From the NCBI GenBank assembly GCA_963752225.1, contig CAVVXS010000009.1, forward strand, positions 372,001-436,000: DNA of 64,000 nucleotides. Reading direction: 5' to 3'. Source of the DNA: JBBROS01 sp963752225. Its GTDB lineage: Bacteria; Pseudomonadota; Alphaproteobacteria; Acetobacterales; Acetobacteraceae. Of the stretch, positions 35,852-44,374 are shown piece by piece (the first letter of the stretch is position 1; each line of letters opens with the position of its first letter). The position numbers and the translations under genes were made by a program. The notes beneath the pieces were generated by a model. It worked only from the letters and a program-made list of their open reading frames with translations. It was not told where the DNA came from and did not search any database.

Positions 35852-37654
35852 ATGCCAACAGAGCACATGACACCGCCCGAGGTTCGGGCCCTGCTTGAGC
35901 GCTGCCGCCAGGCGGCCGGGATGGAGCGGGACGCTCTCACGGTAAAAGCCGTTTCGGTGTTGGAGAAGGCGTGCGGCGGCGACCGTGACAAGCTGTTCCT
36001 GCTGTTCGGCGCCGCCCGGCAGGTAGCCGCCGCCGCTGGCACGCGGCGCATCTCGGGCCAGCACGTGGAACGCGCCATGCTGACGCTGGCGGACCATGCC
36101 CCGGCCACGACTTCGACTCTGACATCGACCCTGGCACCGGCCCCGGTGGCCACCGCGCCGGCGCCGGCCCGCGGCATCCTGTTCCCGACGCTGCATACGC
36201 CGGCACCTCAAGCCGTCCCCGCCGCGGCGGCCCAGGCGCCCGCACCTCGAGCGCCCGCTGTCCCACCTCTCGTCGCCAAGCCCGAAGCGGCCGCGCCGGC
36301 GCCAGCGGCTGCCCCGCCGCGCCCGGCCGTCGTTGCGGCCGCGCCGCGCCCGGCCGTCGTTGCGGCCGCGCCGAAGCCGGCTCCGGAACCGACCCCGGAA
36401 GCGGCCCCGAGTGACCTCCCGGCCGCCCCCGCCGGCGAGCCGGCGCAGTCCGCCCGGCCGGTGACTGCCTGGGACAAGTTGAGCCAGCCGCACCGGCCGC
36501 ACGAGATCGACCGTGCGCGGCGGACCACGCGCGGACGCCGGGTGCGGACGGTGCTGAAAGCCGGCGCAACCGTCGCCATCGCCGGCGGCGTGCTCGTCCT
36601 GGCGCCGTCGCTCGACCTGTCCGGCCACGCCAAGGTGGCGTCGACCGAGGTCGCTCGGCTGCTCGCCGGGCCGCTCGACGGCGCCGCCCGGTTGTTGGCG
36701 AGCTTGGATCTCGGGACGTCGAGCGCGCCGGGCGGAGCATCGCGCGCGCCCGGCCCGGCCCGGCCCGCTCGCTCCGCCGCTCCGGTACAACCCGTGCTGG
36801 TGATGGCCGAACCGGAGCCGGCCGCAGCCACGCCGGGTGCCGAAGAGCCTGCGGCCCGCCCTAGCCCGTCCGCGCCCCGGTCCGCTGCCGTGGCACCCTC
36901 CGGGCCGCGTGAGGCTGCGCCGGCCGCGCCGGTCATTCCGCCTTCGCCACCGGCCGCGGCGCCCCCGCCAGCGTACGTTTACGCGAGCACGGTGCCGCTC
37001 CAGGCCGCCGCTCCGCCGGGCTCGACCTCGCTCACGCTGTTCGTTCCCACCCCCCCGGCCGCGGCGCTCAGCGCGGCCATGCCGTCGCAAAGCCCGGTAC
37101 AGCCGCGGCCGGCGGTCACGCAGGTGATCGCCACCGGCGCCGCCCTCATGCCGATGCCGGCCCGCGAGCAGCCGGCCGCGACGAGCCCGGCGGCCTCAAC
37201 CCTTGCAGTGCCAGCCCCGGCCGGACCCGCCGCGGTGGCCTCGGCTCCGGTCGCCGTGGCCCTGCCCCGGCCGGCGGTCGATGCGGCCGCCGTCCCTTCA
37301 CCCAGATTGGTCAAACCGGCCGTCGACGAGGGCACCCGCCTGTTCAAGCTCGCCCAGGTCCTGATCGCCGTTGGACAGGTGAAGGACGGCCGAGCCATGC
37401 TCGCGGCGGCCGCCAACCTGGGCAACGCAGACGCGGCCGCGGCGCTCGGATCGGTGGCCGTGGCCCCGCCGCGGCCGGCGCCCGTCCCGACGCCGATCAT
37501 CCGCCACCGCCCGCGGCCGGCGCTGATGGCCGAGAGCACGCCGCCCATCGGCTTTGCCGAGGACATGCTGCTGGAGCAGTCACCGCCTGCCCCATCCGTC
37601 TCTCACAATCCGGCTCTCTCCGTCCGGCTTTCCGCCGCCGCCGCGGCAGAGTAG
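35852..37654 (+). CDS. Ala/Pro-rich single-pass membrane protein of unknown function
   Basis: 600 residues from the ATG at 35852, which has GAGG at ribosome-binding distance; upstream in-frame starts exist but have poor codon bias. The N-terminal 80 residues are a compact helical region (PPEVRALLERCRQAAGMERD). A long Ala/Pro linker, a basic stretch and one membrane segment (AGATVAIAGGVLVLAPSLDL) follow, then another Ala/Pro-rich region and a C-terminal Sel1/TPR-like patch (LFKLAQVLIAVGQVKDGRAM, NLGNADAAAALG). The layout suggests an envelope-spanning tether with a periplasmic interaction domain. No enzyme motif is seen. Confidence 0.7.
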   Translation: MPTEHMTPPEVRALLERCRQAAGMERDALTVKAVSVLEKACGGDRDKLFLLFGAARQVAAAAGTRRISGQHVERAMLTLADHAPATTSTLTSTLAPAPVATAPAPARGILFPTLHTPAPQAVPAAAAQAPAPRAPAVPPLVAKPEAAAPAPAAAPPRPAVVAAAPRPAVVAAAPKPAPEPTPEAAPSDLPAAPAGEPAQSARPVTAWDKLSQPHRPHEIDRARRTTRGRRVRTVLKAGATVAIAGGVLVLAPSLDLSGHAKVASTEVARLLAGPLDGAARLLASLDLGTSSAPGGASRAPGPARPARSAAPVQPVLVMAEPEPAAATPGAEEPAARPSPSAPRSAAVAPSGPREAAPAAPVIPPSPPAAAPPPAYVYASTVPLQAAAPPGSTSLTLFVPTPPAAALSAAMPSQSPVQPRPAVTQVIATGAALMPMPAREQPAATSPAASTLAVPAPAGPAAVASAPVAVALPRPAVDAAAVPSPRLVKPAVDEGTRLFKLAQVLIAVGQVKDGRAMLAAAANLGNADAAAALGSVAVAPPRPAPVPTPIIRHRPRPALMAESTPPIGFAEDMLLEQSPPAPSVSHNPALSVRLSAAAAAE

Positions 37655-37684
37655 CCTCGGCGGGTTCGTCCGGAGAACCCGCCG

Positions 37685-38485
37685 ATGCTGCGTTCTGGCC
37701 TGATGCTGCTGCTCGTTGCCGTCGCGGCCCCGGCTGTGGCCGCGCCGTCCGGCGTGGACCGGCTATACGTCCTCGACTGCGGCGCCGCCCACGCGCCGGA
37801 CCAGTCCCGCTGGTCGCCCGGCGTGAATGTCGGGCAGCCGCTCGACATCGTCGACAACTGCTACCTCGTGCACCATCGCGACGGCTACCTGCTGTGGGAC
37901 ACCGGCGTGCCGGACAGCTTGGTGGGCCAGGCGCAACCGGCGCCCGGGCCGATCCCGTGGCGCCGCGAAAAGGGCCTCGTCGCCCAGCTGGCGTCGATCG
38001 GCGTCCAGCCGGCCGACATCCGATTTATCGGCATCTCCCACACGCATGGCGACCACGTCGGCAACGTGGACCTGTTCCCGGCCGCGACCGTGCTGATCCA
38101 GCGGGCGGAATACGATTGGGCATTCGGGTCGGCGAACAAGCCGTTCGACGCCGGGCACAAGGCCGAGCCGCTCGCGGGCGAGCGGGACGTGTTCGGCGAC
38201 GGCAGCGTGCGGATCATTCCGACGCCGGGCCACACGCCCGGACACCAATCGCTCTTGGTGAACTTGCCGCAAACCGGCGCCGTGCTGCTGAGCGGCGACG
38301 TGGCGCATTTCCGCGACAACTTCGACAACCGCCGGGTGCCCGGCGGCAATACCAGCAAGGACCAGTCGATCGCCTCGATGGACCATGTGGCCGAACTCGT
38401 GGCCGAGCGCCACGCACAGTTCTGGATCAACCACGACGCCAAGCAGGCCGCGTCCATCCGCTACGCGCCGGAGTTCTATCAGTAA
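37685..38485 (+). CDS. Secreted metallo-beta-lactamase-fold lactonase-like hydrolase
   Basis: 266 residues: Sec signal peptide (about 1-20), then an MBL fold with the zinc motif HTHGDH (119-124), a His in TPGHTPGH, the bridging Asp in LLSGDVAHF and a C-terminal His in WINHDAKQ. The layout and the NCYLVHHRDGYLLWDTGVPD stretch match the AHL-lactonase (AttM/AiiA-like) group, but the export signal points to a periplasmic role. Quorum-signal quenching is possible, not shown. GGAGAA precedes the ATG. A 20-base repeat overlaps its stop codon. Confidence 0.87.
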   Translation: MLRSGLMLLLVAVAAPAVAAPSGVDRLYVLDCGAAHAPDQSRWSPGVNVGQPLDIVDNCYLVHHRDGYLLWDTGVPDSLVGQAQPAPGPIPWRREKGLVAQLASIGVQPADIRFIGISHTHGDHVGNVDLFPAATVLIQRAEYDWAFGSANKPFDAGHKAEPLAGERDVFGDGSVRIIPTPGHTPGHQSLLVNLPQTGAVLLSGDVAHFRDNFDNRRVPGGNTSKDQSIASMDHVAELVAERHAQFWINHDAKQAASIRYAPEFYQ

Positions 38486-38525
38486 GCGCGTAGGCCCAGG
38501 CCGGGCAGTAAGCGCGTAGGCCCAG
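38480..38525. repeat. Two tandem copies of a 20-base sequence spanning a stop codon
   Basis: CAGTAAGCGCGTAGGCCCAG occurs at 38480-38499 and again, unchanged, at 38506-38525 (period 26). The first copy contains the TAA of the lactonase gene. It looks like a recent local duplication. Confidence 0.85.
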
Positions 38526-38612
38526 CTGGGCCGCCGGTTGCCAGAAACTTGTCACGTCGGAACGGCGCCGTGTAGGCTAAGACAACATTCACAGCTTTTG
38601 TCCGTATGGGAT

Positions 38613-39614
38613 GTGATCGCCGATGCGCCGCCCAGCGCCCAGCAGTTCCGCCCTCGTTTCGGCTCCGCTGGCCGGCCGGCCGTCCCCGGCCTGGCGCGGC
38701 GCGGCGAGCCCGCTGGCGTGACGGGACCCGGCGACGGACCGCCGGCGGCCGGGCGCGGCCGCGACGACGGCACCTCCGGCCTGCGCGGACGCTACGTGCG
38801 GTCGTGGCGGCACTGGGACAAGTTCGGCGCCGGCGTGTACGACCGCGGCGTCGGCGAAGGCGTGTGGCGCAGCAACCAGCACCGCCTGGTGCTGTCCCTC
38901 ACCCCGAGCGCGCCGCTGCTGCTGCAAGTGGAAGGCGACGCGCCGACAACGGTTATGCCGAATCTCGACCGGATCAGCTTCTATCCGGCCGGGCCCGAAG
39001 TCCGGACCGTCGGCACGGACTCGCGCTACGCCCATGTGTGCTGGGACCCCGACCTGGTTCGGAGCGCGGCGCCCGGCGTCCCGCTGCCGCTGCAAGACCG
39101 CCCCGAGCTGACGTTCACGGATCCGCTGCTCGCGCAGCTGCTGACGACTTTGGTCGAGGAGATCGGGCACGACCACATCGACCGGCTGCTGGCCGACAGC
39201 TTGATGACGGCGCTGGTGATGCGGGTCGCGCAGCGGTTCGGGCTGCCCGACGCGGCGGCGCGGGCGCCCGACCTGCCGCAGCCGCGCATCCGCCGGGTCA
39301 TCGAATACATCGACGCCCATCTCGACCGTGACCTGACCCTGGCCGAACTGGCCGGCGTTGCCTGCCTCAGCCCGGCGCATTTCAGCCGCAGCTTCACGCA
39401 CGCGGTCGGCACCGGGCCGCAGCGCTTCACCGTGCAGCGCCGGGTCGAGCGGGCCAAGGCGCTGCTGCGGGACGGCCGCGGCTCGCTCGCCGAGATCGCC
39501 GCCGCAACCGGGTTCGCCGACCAAAGCCACTTCACGAAGGCATTCCGGCAAGCGACCGGGGAAACGCCGGGCCGCTTTCGCCGGATAACAGTTCAAACCG
39601 CAAATCGACAATAA
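38613..39614 (+). CDS. AraC-family transcriptional regulator
   Basis: About 333 residues. The C-terminal 100 residues hold two helix-turn-helix motifs (LTLAELAGVACLSPAHFSRSF and SLAEIAAATGFADQSHFTKAF, quoted in part) with the closing ATGETPGRFRR of AraC regulators. The N-terminal part is a ligand-binding-like region without a recognised effector. The start is uncertain: GTG 38613 is used, with TTG 38538, TTG 38598 and GTG 38718 in frame, and the first 70 residues are Pro/Gly-rich. It lies downstream of the lactonase gene and may control it or an unlinked target. Confidence 0.82.
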   Translation: MIADAPPSAQQFRPRFGSAGRPAVPGLARRGEPAGVTGPGDGPPAAGRGRDDGTSGLRGRYVRSWRHWDKFGAGVYDRGVGEGVWRSNQHRLVLSLTPSAPLLLQVEGDAPTTVMPNLDRISFYPAGPEVRTVGTDSRYAHVCWDPDLVRSAAPGVPLPLQDRPELTFTDPLLAQLLTTLVEEIGHDHIDRLLADSLMTALVMRVAQRFGLPDAAARAPDLPQPRIRRVIEYIDAHLDRDLTLAELAGVACLSPAHFSRSFTHAVGTGPQRFTVQRRVERAKALLRDGRGSLAEIAAATGFADQSHFTKAFRQATGETPGRFRRITVQTANRQ

Positions 39615-39666
39615 ATAACCGCAAGCCGCAACAAGGCGCGCCGCACCGGGTCGCCTAGGGTCGGGC

Positions 39667-39894
39667 ATGGGGTCGAGAGCGAAGCCGGCGGACACGGGCG
39701 AAAGCGCGGCAGCGCGCGAAGTGGAGCGCCTGCGCGACGAAGCCGCCGGCCTCCTGCAGCAGGCCGCTGCCTGCAGCAACCCCGAGCAACGCGACGCCCT
39801 CACCCGCGCGGCGCTGGTGTCGATCGGCCGCGCCCGCCGGCTGCTCGACGACGGCGAGCACCCCCGCCCCTCAGCCGGAACGAGCCTTCATTGA
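39667..39894 (+). CDS. Small helical protein, coupled to the MscS gene
   Basis: 75 residues, charged and Ala-rich, probably one or two helices (AREVERLRDEAAGLLQQAAA). No signal or membrane segment and no recognised family. Its TGA overlaps the ATG of the mechanosensitive channel gene (TGATG at 39892-39896), so the two are translated together. Confidence 0.6.
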   Translation: MGSRAKPADTGESAAAREVERLRDEAAGLLQQAAACSNPEQRDALTRAALVSIGRARRLLDDGEHPRPSAGTSLH

Positions 39895-42146
39895 TGCGCC
39901 TGATCGCCGCCCTGTTGCTGACCCTGTTGTCCAGCCTCGCCGCCGCCGCCGAGCCGAGCTGGTCCGGCCAATGGGACACTCGCTGGCGCGATGGCGGCGC
40001 CCGCATGGAGCTGAAGCAGGACGGCGATAAGGTGACGGGCAGCTACCCTGCCTATGGCGGGCTGATCACCGGAACCGTGCAAGGCCGCGAACTGCACGGT
40101 CAATGGAGCGAGGGTTCCCGCTCCGGCAACATCGTCTTCGTGATCGCCCCGGACGGCCACAGTTTCATGGGCCGTTTCGAAACCGGCGAGTGGTGGACCG
40201 GCGGCCGGCTCGAAGCCGGCGGCCGCGAGGTGGCGCTCGACCAGGCGGGGGCGCGGCAGGCGCTGCGCACCTTTGTCCTGGCCGGCAACGCCGCCCGGTC
40301 CGGCAAGGCCGACGAGTGGGCCAAGGCCGCCGCGGTGGTCGATTTCGGCGAGGCGGGCGCCAGCCTGGCGCCGGGGCAGAAACTCGCCGCCGCACGCAGC
40401 CTGTTCGAGCTGGTGGACCAGACCACGTTCCAGTTGTTCGCCATCCCCGGGCGGCGGGCGACGGGCGACCGGCTCGACCTGCAGCTGAAACAGGCCGGCA
40501 CCACCGTCGTGCTGCCGCTCAGCCTGGTGCGCGGCGCCGACAAGCTGTGGCGCGTCGCAATGCCGACGGAGGATCTCGGCAAGCTGCGGGAGGCGCTACT
40601 GGCGCGCTCCGGCGGACGCCTGCCGCCGCCCGGCGACATCAAGCGCCGGGCGACCGCACGGGACGCGATGCGCAGCTTCATCGAGGGGTTCGAGGATTGG
40701 GGCGGCAGCGGCCGCGCCCAGGTGTTCGATGTGCTCGACCTGTCCGGCTTCAGCGACGCGACCCGGGACTACGAGGGCGAGTTGGCCGCCGCCTACATGA
40801 ACAAGTCGCTCGACCGTATCGGCAAGGTGGTGCCGCAGGAGATCTCGGACGACCCGCAGGACCGTGTCCCTTACACCGTGTTCAGCCATCCGGCCGGCAG
40901 CCTGGTGCTGGCGCCGGCGGCCGAGGGCGGCGGCTGGCGCTTCACCGCCGACAGCGTGCGCGGCGCGCGTGACCTCTACACCGCGATCGAGGACATGCCC
41001 GAGGTGGATGGCGGCTTCGCGTCCGACGTGCCGTCCTCCTACATGAAGCTGCGGCGCTGGATCCGCGCCGCCTCGCCAGCGCTGTTCGACCGGATCGGCC
41101 CGCTCGAGCTGTGGCAGATCCTGGGCGTCGTCGTCCTGCTGCTGGCCTGCTTCGTCGTCGCCTATGTCGTGAGCTGGGTCGTCGTCGTCCTGCTGCGGGT
41201 GCTGATCGGCGGGCGGCAGGTGGCGTCCGAACGCGAGTTCCGCTGGCCGCTGCGCCTGACGATCGCGTTCCTGCTCTACTCGGCCGTCGTGTCGGCGCTG
41301 GGCTTGCCGGAAGCGGCCAAGCGGATCTCGACCGGTGCGACGGGCGTCATCATCGCCGCGGCGACCGTCTGGGGCGGCTGGAAGCTGCTCGACACGTTCG
41401 GCGCCAGCGCCATGCGCCGGGCCGAAGCGCGCGCCGGCACGCTGGACGAGATCGTGGTCTCGCTGGTGCTCGGTGCCTGCAAGCTCGTGCTGCTGGCCGG
41501 CGGGTTCGTGTTCATCGCCCAAGCCTTGTCGATCCCGTACGAGGGCGTCATCGCCGGCCTCGGCATCGGCGGCCTGGCCTTCGCCTTCGCCTCGAAGGAA
41601 ACGCTGTCGAACGTGTTCGGCGCCGGCATCCTGGTCGCCGACCGCCCGTTCCGGCGCGGCGACTGGATCGAGGCGGGCGACGCCAAGGGCACGGTCGAAC
41701 ACGTCGGCATCCGTTCCACCCGCATCCGCACCGGCACCGACAGCCTGATGTTCGTGCCGAACGGCAAGCTGGCCGACGCCACGGTGAACAACCTCGGAAC
41801 CCGCCGGCACCGCGTGACCAACGCCAAGCTGCTGGTCGCGCACGGCACCGGCGCCGAGCAGCTGACCGCGTTCATGGACGAGGTCGCGGCGCTGATCCGC
41901 GGCGTGCCGCACGTGCAGCCCGGCTCGGTGCAGGTCGGCGTCGGCTCGATCACGCCGGACGGGATCGAGGTGGAATTCGGCTGCTGCCTTGACGTACGCT
42001 CGGCCGCGGACGAGCGCGCCGACAAGACCGCGCTGATGCTCGGCGTGCTGCGCCTGGCCGACCGCCTCAGGGTGCGGCTGGGCGATGAACAGGCTGAAAC
42101 GACCCCGCAACCCCGGGCCGCCGCCGCGCCAGCCGCAGCGGCCTGA
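39894..42146 (+). CDS. MscS-family mechanosensitive channel with large periplasmic domain
   Basis: 750 residues. A signal peptide (1-19) and a roughly 385-residue periplasmic region precede about four membrane segments. The pore helix and beta domain are those of MscS: IAGLGIGGLAFAFASKETLSN, DRPFRRGDWIEAGDAKGTVE and FVPNGKLADATVNN. The size and export signal match the large MscK/YbdG-like group rather than short MscS. It would release solutes on hypo-osmotic shock. Aquaporin Z follows 22 bases downstream, consistent with an osmotic-response operon. Start at ATG 39894, overlapping the small gene upstream. Confidence 0.9.
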   Translation: MRLIAALLLTLLSSLAAAAEPSWSGQWDTRWRDGGARMELKQDGDKVTGSYPAYGGLITGTVQGRELHGQWSEGSRSGNIVFVIAPDGHSFMGRFETGEWWTGGRLEAGGREVALDQAGARQALRTFVLAGNAARSGKADEWAKAAAVVDFGEAGASLAPGQKLAAARSLFELVDQTTFQLFAIPGRRATGDRLDLQLKQAGTTVVLPLSLVRGADKLWRVAMPTEDLGKLREALLARSGGRLPPPGDIKRRATARDAMRSFIEGFEDWGGSGRAQVFDVLDLSGFSDATRDYEGELAAAYMNKSLDRIGKVVPQEISDDPQDRVPYTVFSHPAGSLVLAPAAEGGGWRFTADSVRGARDLYTAIEDMPEVDGGFASDVPSSYMKLRRWIRAASPALFDRIGPLELWQILGVVVLLLACFVVAYVVSWVVVVLLRVLIGGRQVASEREFRWPLRLTIAFLLYSAVVSALGLPEAAKRISTGATGVIIAAATVWGGWKLLDTFGASAMRRAEARAGTLDEIVVSLVLGACKLVLLAGGFVFIAQALSIPYEGVIAGLGIGGLAFAFASKETLSNVFGAGILVADRPFRRGDWIEAGDAKGTVEHVGIRSTRIRTGTDSLMFVPNGKLADATVNNLGTRRHRVTNAKLLVAHGTGAEQLTAFMDEVAALIRGVPHVQPGSVQVGVGSITPDGIEVEFGCCLDVRSAADERADKTALMLGVLRLADRLRVRLGDEQAETTPQPRAAAAPAAAA

Positions 42147-42168
42147 CCATCAACACAGGAGTTCGACC

Positions 42169-42918
42169 ATGCAGAACGACATGCAGCGACGTCTTATCGC
42201 CGAGTTCTTCGGCACCTTCTGGCTGGTGTTCGGCGGCTGCGGCAGCGCCGTGATCGCCGCCGCCTACCCGCAGCTCGGCATCGGCTTCGTCGGCGTCTCG
42301 TTCGCGTTCGGCCTGACGGTGCTGTCGATGGCCTATGCCGTCGGCCACATCTCGGGCGGCCACTTCAACCCGGCCGTGACGCTCGGCCTGTGGTCGGCCG
42401 GGCGATGCGCCAACAAGCACGTGCTGCCCTACATCATCGTCCAGGTGGTCGCCGCGGTGGCAGCGGCGGCGGTGCTGTGGCTGATCGCCTCGGGCAAGCC
42501 GGACTGGGTGCCGGCCGGGTTCGCGTCCAACGGCTACGGCGCGCTCAGCCCGGGCAAGTATTCGGTCGGGAGCTGCTTCCTCGCCGAGCTGCTGCTGACG
42601 TTCTTCTTCCTGCTGATCATCGTCGGCACGACGTCCAAGGGAGCGGCGACCGGGTTCGCCGGCATCCCGATCGGGCTCGCGCTGACGCTGATCCACCTGA
42701 TCTCGATCCCCATCACCAACACCTCGGTCAACCCGGCCCGCTCCACCGGCCCGGCGCTGTTCGGCGGCACCGAGTATGTCGGGCAGCTTTGGATGTTCTG
42801 GCTGGCGCCGGTCGCGGGGGCCATGATCGCCGGCGCCTTGTCGCGCATCCTGTATGAGCCCGACACGCTGATGGAGACCATCGTCGTCGAGGAGCACGGC
42901 GGCGCCGCCGCCGAATAG
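42169..42918 (+). CDS. aqpZ: Aquaporin Z
   Basis: Water channel of 249 residues with six membrane helices and the two pore loops HFNPAVT and SVNPARS. RLIAEFFGTFWLVFGGCGSA at the N-terminus is typical of AqpZ. The narrow-pore residues and absence of an enlarged second loop favour water over glycerol transport. AGGA lies 10 bases before the ATG. It follows the mechanosensitive channel gene. Confidence 0.94.
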   Translation: MQNDMQRRLIAEFFGTFWLVFGGCGSAVIAAAYPQLGIGFVGVSFAFGLTVLSMAYAVGHISGGHFNPAVTLGLWSAGRCANKHVLPYIIVQVVAAVAAAAVLWLIASGKPDWVPAGFASNGYGALSPGKYSVGSCFLAELLLTFFFLLIIVGTTSKGAATGFAGIPIGLALTLIHLISIPITNTSVNPARSTGPALFGGTEYVGQLWMFWLAPVAGAMIAGALSRILYEPDTLMETIVVEEHGGAAAE

Positions 42919-43056
42919 CGGTTCCCAACCGGCCGCGGCATGGGCAAGATGCCGCGGTCGGCCGGCTGCATCCCTTGCGGCGCGACCGGGCCGCTCCGGC
43001 GGCCTCGGTCCTCGGCCACGCCACCCCATCACAGACCTCCCGACCTCGAAGATTGG

Positions 43057-43443
43057 ATGACCCCCATGGCAAGCACCCGCAACATCGTTCTCCGTCGCGG
43101 CACCGCGGCACTCGCCGCCCTGGCGTTGGCGGCCGCGACCGTCACCGTGACGCCGGCGCCAGCCGAGGCCAAGGGCTGCATCAAGGGCGCGGTGGTCGGG
43201 GGCGTCGCCGGGCACTATGCCGGGCACGGGGTGCTGGGCGCGCTCGGCGGCTGCGTCGTCGGACGCAAGCTCGCCAACCAGCGGGCCGAGCAGGCGCGCC
43301 AGGACAGCCTGCGCCGGCAGCAGCAGCCGACCCCGGGCGCTTACAACGGCACCGCCTATCCGCGCAGCGATGCACCCGTCACCACCGATGCCAACCCCGG
43401 CGCCACGTATAATGGCGGCGCCTACCAGCGCCGCGGCCCGTAA
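43057..43443 (+). CDS. Secreted glycine-zipper protein
   Basis: 128 residues with a Sec signal peptide (cleaved after AEA, about residue 38). A glycine-zipper hairpin (GAVVGGVAGHYAGHGVLGAL) follows, similar to the outer-membrane-associated 2TM-glycine-zipper proteins, then a hydrophilic Gln/Arg-rich tail. Two ATGs (43057 and 43066) are possible; GGATG upstream of 43066 could serve as its ribosome-binding site. Probably a periplasmic or outer-membrane stress protein; no specific role can be read. Confidence 0.75.
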   Translation: MTPMASTRNIVLRRGTAALAALALAAATVTVTPAPAEAKGCIKGAVVGGVAGHYAGHGVLGALGGCVVGRKLANQRAEQARQDSLRRQQQPTPGAYNGTAYPRSDAPVTTDANPGATYNGGAYQRRGP

Positions 43444-43479
43444 CGCCGCCACCGCCACCCCCTCAACCGGAGTTCATTG

Positions 43480-44319
43480 ATGTTCGATGCATTGAAACTG
43501 CTGGGCTCGTTGGCCCAGACCCATGCGGCGCCGTCCGCCGGCGACAGGTTCGGCGGCGCCATGAACCAGGCCGCGAGCGGTCCGTTCGGACAGGCGCCCG
43601 GCGCCGGCTTCGGCGGCCAGGCCGGCGGCGGTCTCGGCGGACTGATCGGCGGCCTGCTCGGGGGCCAAGGCGGGATGCAGGCCAGCACCACCGGCCAGCC
43701 GAACAGTTTGGGCGGCCTGCTGGGCGGGTTGGCGCAGATGGCGCAACGTGCGGCCCAGTCGCCGCAGCAGGAAGTGCGCAGCAACAACCCCGTGGCGGTC
43801 GGCGGTCTCGGCGCCCTCGCCGGCGCCCTGCTGGACGGCGGCAACGGCGCGCTCGGCGGCGGGCTGATGGCGGTGCTCGGCAGCCTCGCCTACCGCGCCA
43901 TGCAAGGGCAAGGCGGCGCCGCGTCGCCGCAAGCCGCGGGCGCCATGCCGGCGACGGACGCCGACGCGCAGCACCGGGCCACGCTGATCGCCCGGGCGAT
44001 GATCCAGGCGGCCAAGGCCGACGGGCAGGTGGACGCCACGGAAAGTCAGCGGATCCTGGGCAAACTGTCCGAACACGGCCAGGACCCCGAGGCCCGCGCC
44101 TTCGTCGACAGCGAAATGCGCAAGCCGATCGACCTGGACGCCCTGGTGCGCGACGTGCGCAGCCCGCAGGAAGCCGCCGAGGTCTATGCGGCCTCGCTGA
44201 TGGCGATCGAGGTCGATAGCCAAGCCGAGCGCGACTACCTCAACGACCTCGCAGCGGCGCTCAACCTGCCGCCGCAGGCGACGGCGCAAATCAATCAGGC
44301 GATGCAGGTCAGGATTTAG
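43480..44319 (+). CDS. DUF533/TerB-like protein
   Basis: 279 residues. A Gly/Gln-rich, low-complexity N-terminal half (GGQAGGGLGGLIGGLLGGQG) leads into a TerB-like helical domain: LIARAMIQAAKADGQVDATE, then the SPQEAAEVYAASLMAIEVDS stretch, with acidic residues placed as in metal-binding TerB proteins. DUF533 proteins are inner-membrane-associated and of unclear function. CGGAG precedes the ATG. It follows the glycine-zipper gene by 36 bases, same direction. Confidence 0.85.
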   Translation: MFDALKLLGSLAQTHAAPSAGDRFGGAMNQAASGPFGQAPGAGFGGQAGGGLGGLIGGLLGGQGGMQASTTGQPNSLGGLLGGLAQMAQRAAQSPQQEVRSNNPVAVGGLGALAGALLDGGNGALGGGLMAVLGSLAYRAMQGQGGAASPQAAGAMPATDADAQHRATLIARAMIQAAKADGQVDATESQRILGKLSEHGQDPEARAFVDSEMRKPIDLDALVRDVRSPQEAAEVYAASLMAIEVDSQAERDYLNDLAAALNLPPQATAQINQAMQVRI

Positions 44320-44338
44320 GCGGCCCGATAAATAAGAT

Positions 44339-44362
44339 CTGGGGCCAGCGGCCCCAGACCCG
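44339..44362. repeat. GGGGCC-type palindrome, second copy of the metX-metW element core
   Basis: CTGGGGCC-AGC-GGCCCCAG (44339-44357) plus ACCCG is identical to 7565-7588. It sits between the convergent DUF533 gene and the FAD oxidase gene, where a bidirectional terminator is expected. Confidence 0.75.
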
Positions 44363-44374
44363 CCGGAGTTTTAG

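Noticed and set aside
42067..43458. A 463-codon minus-strand frame
   Set aside because: It runs antisense to aquaporin Z and the glycine-zipper gene, both clear on the plus strand.
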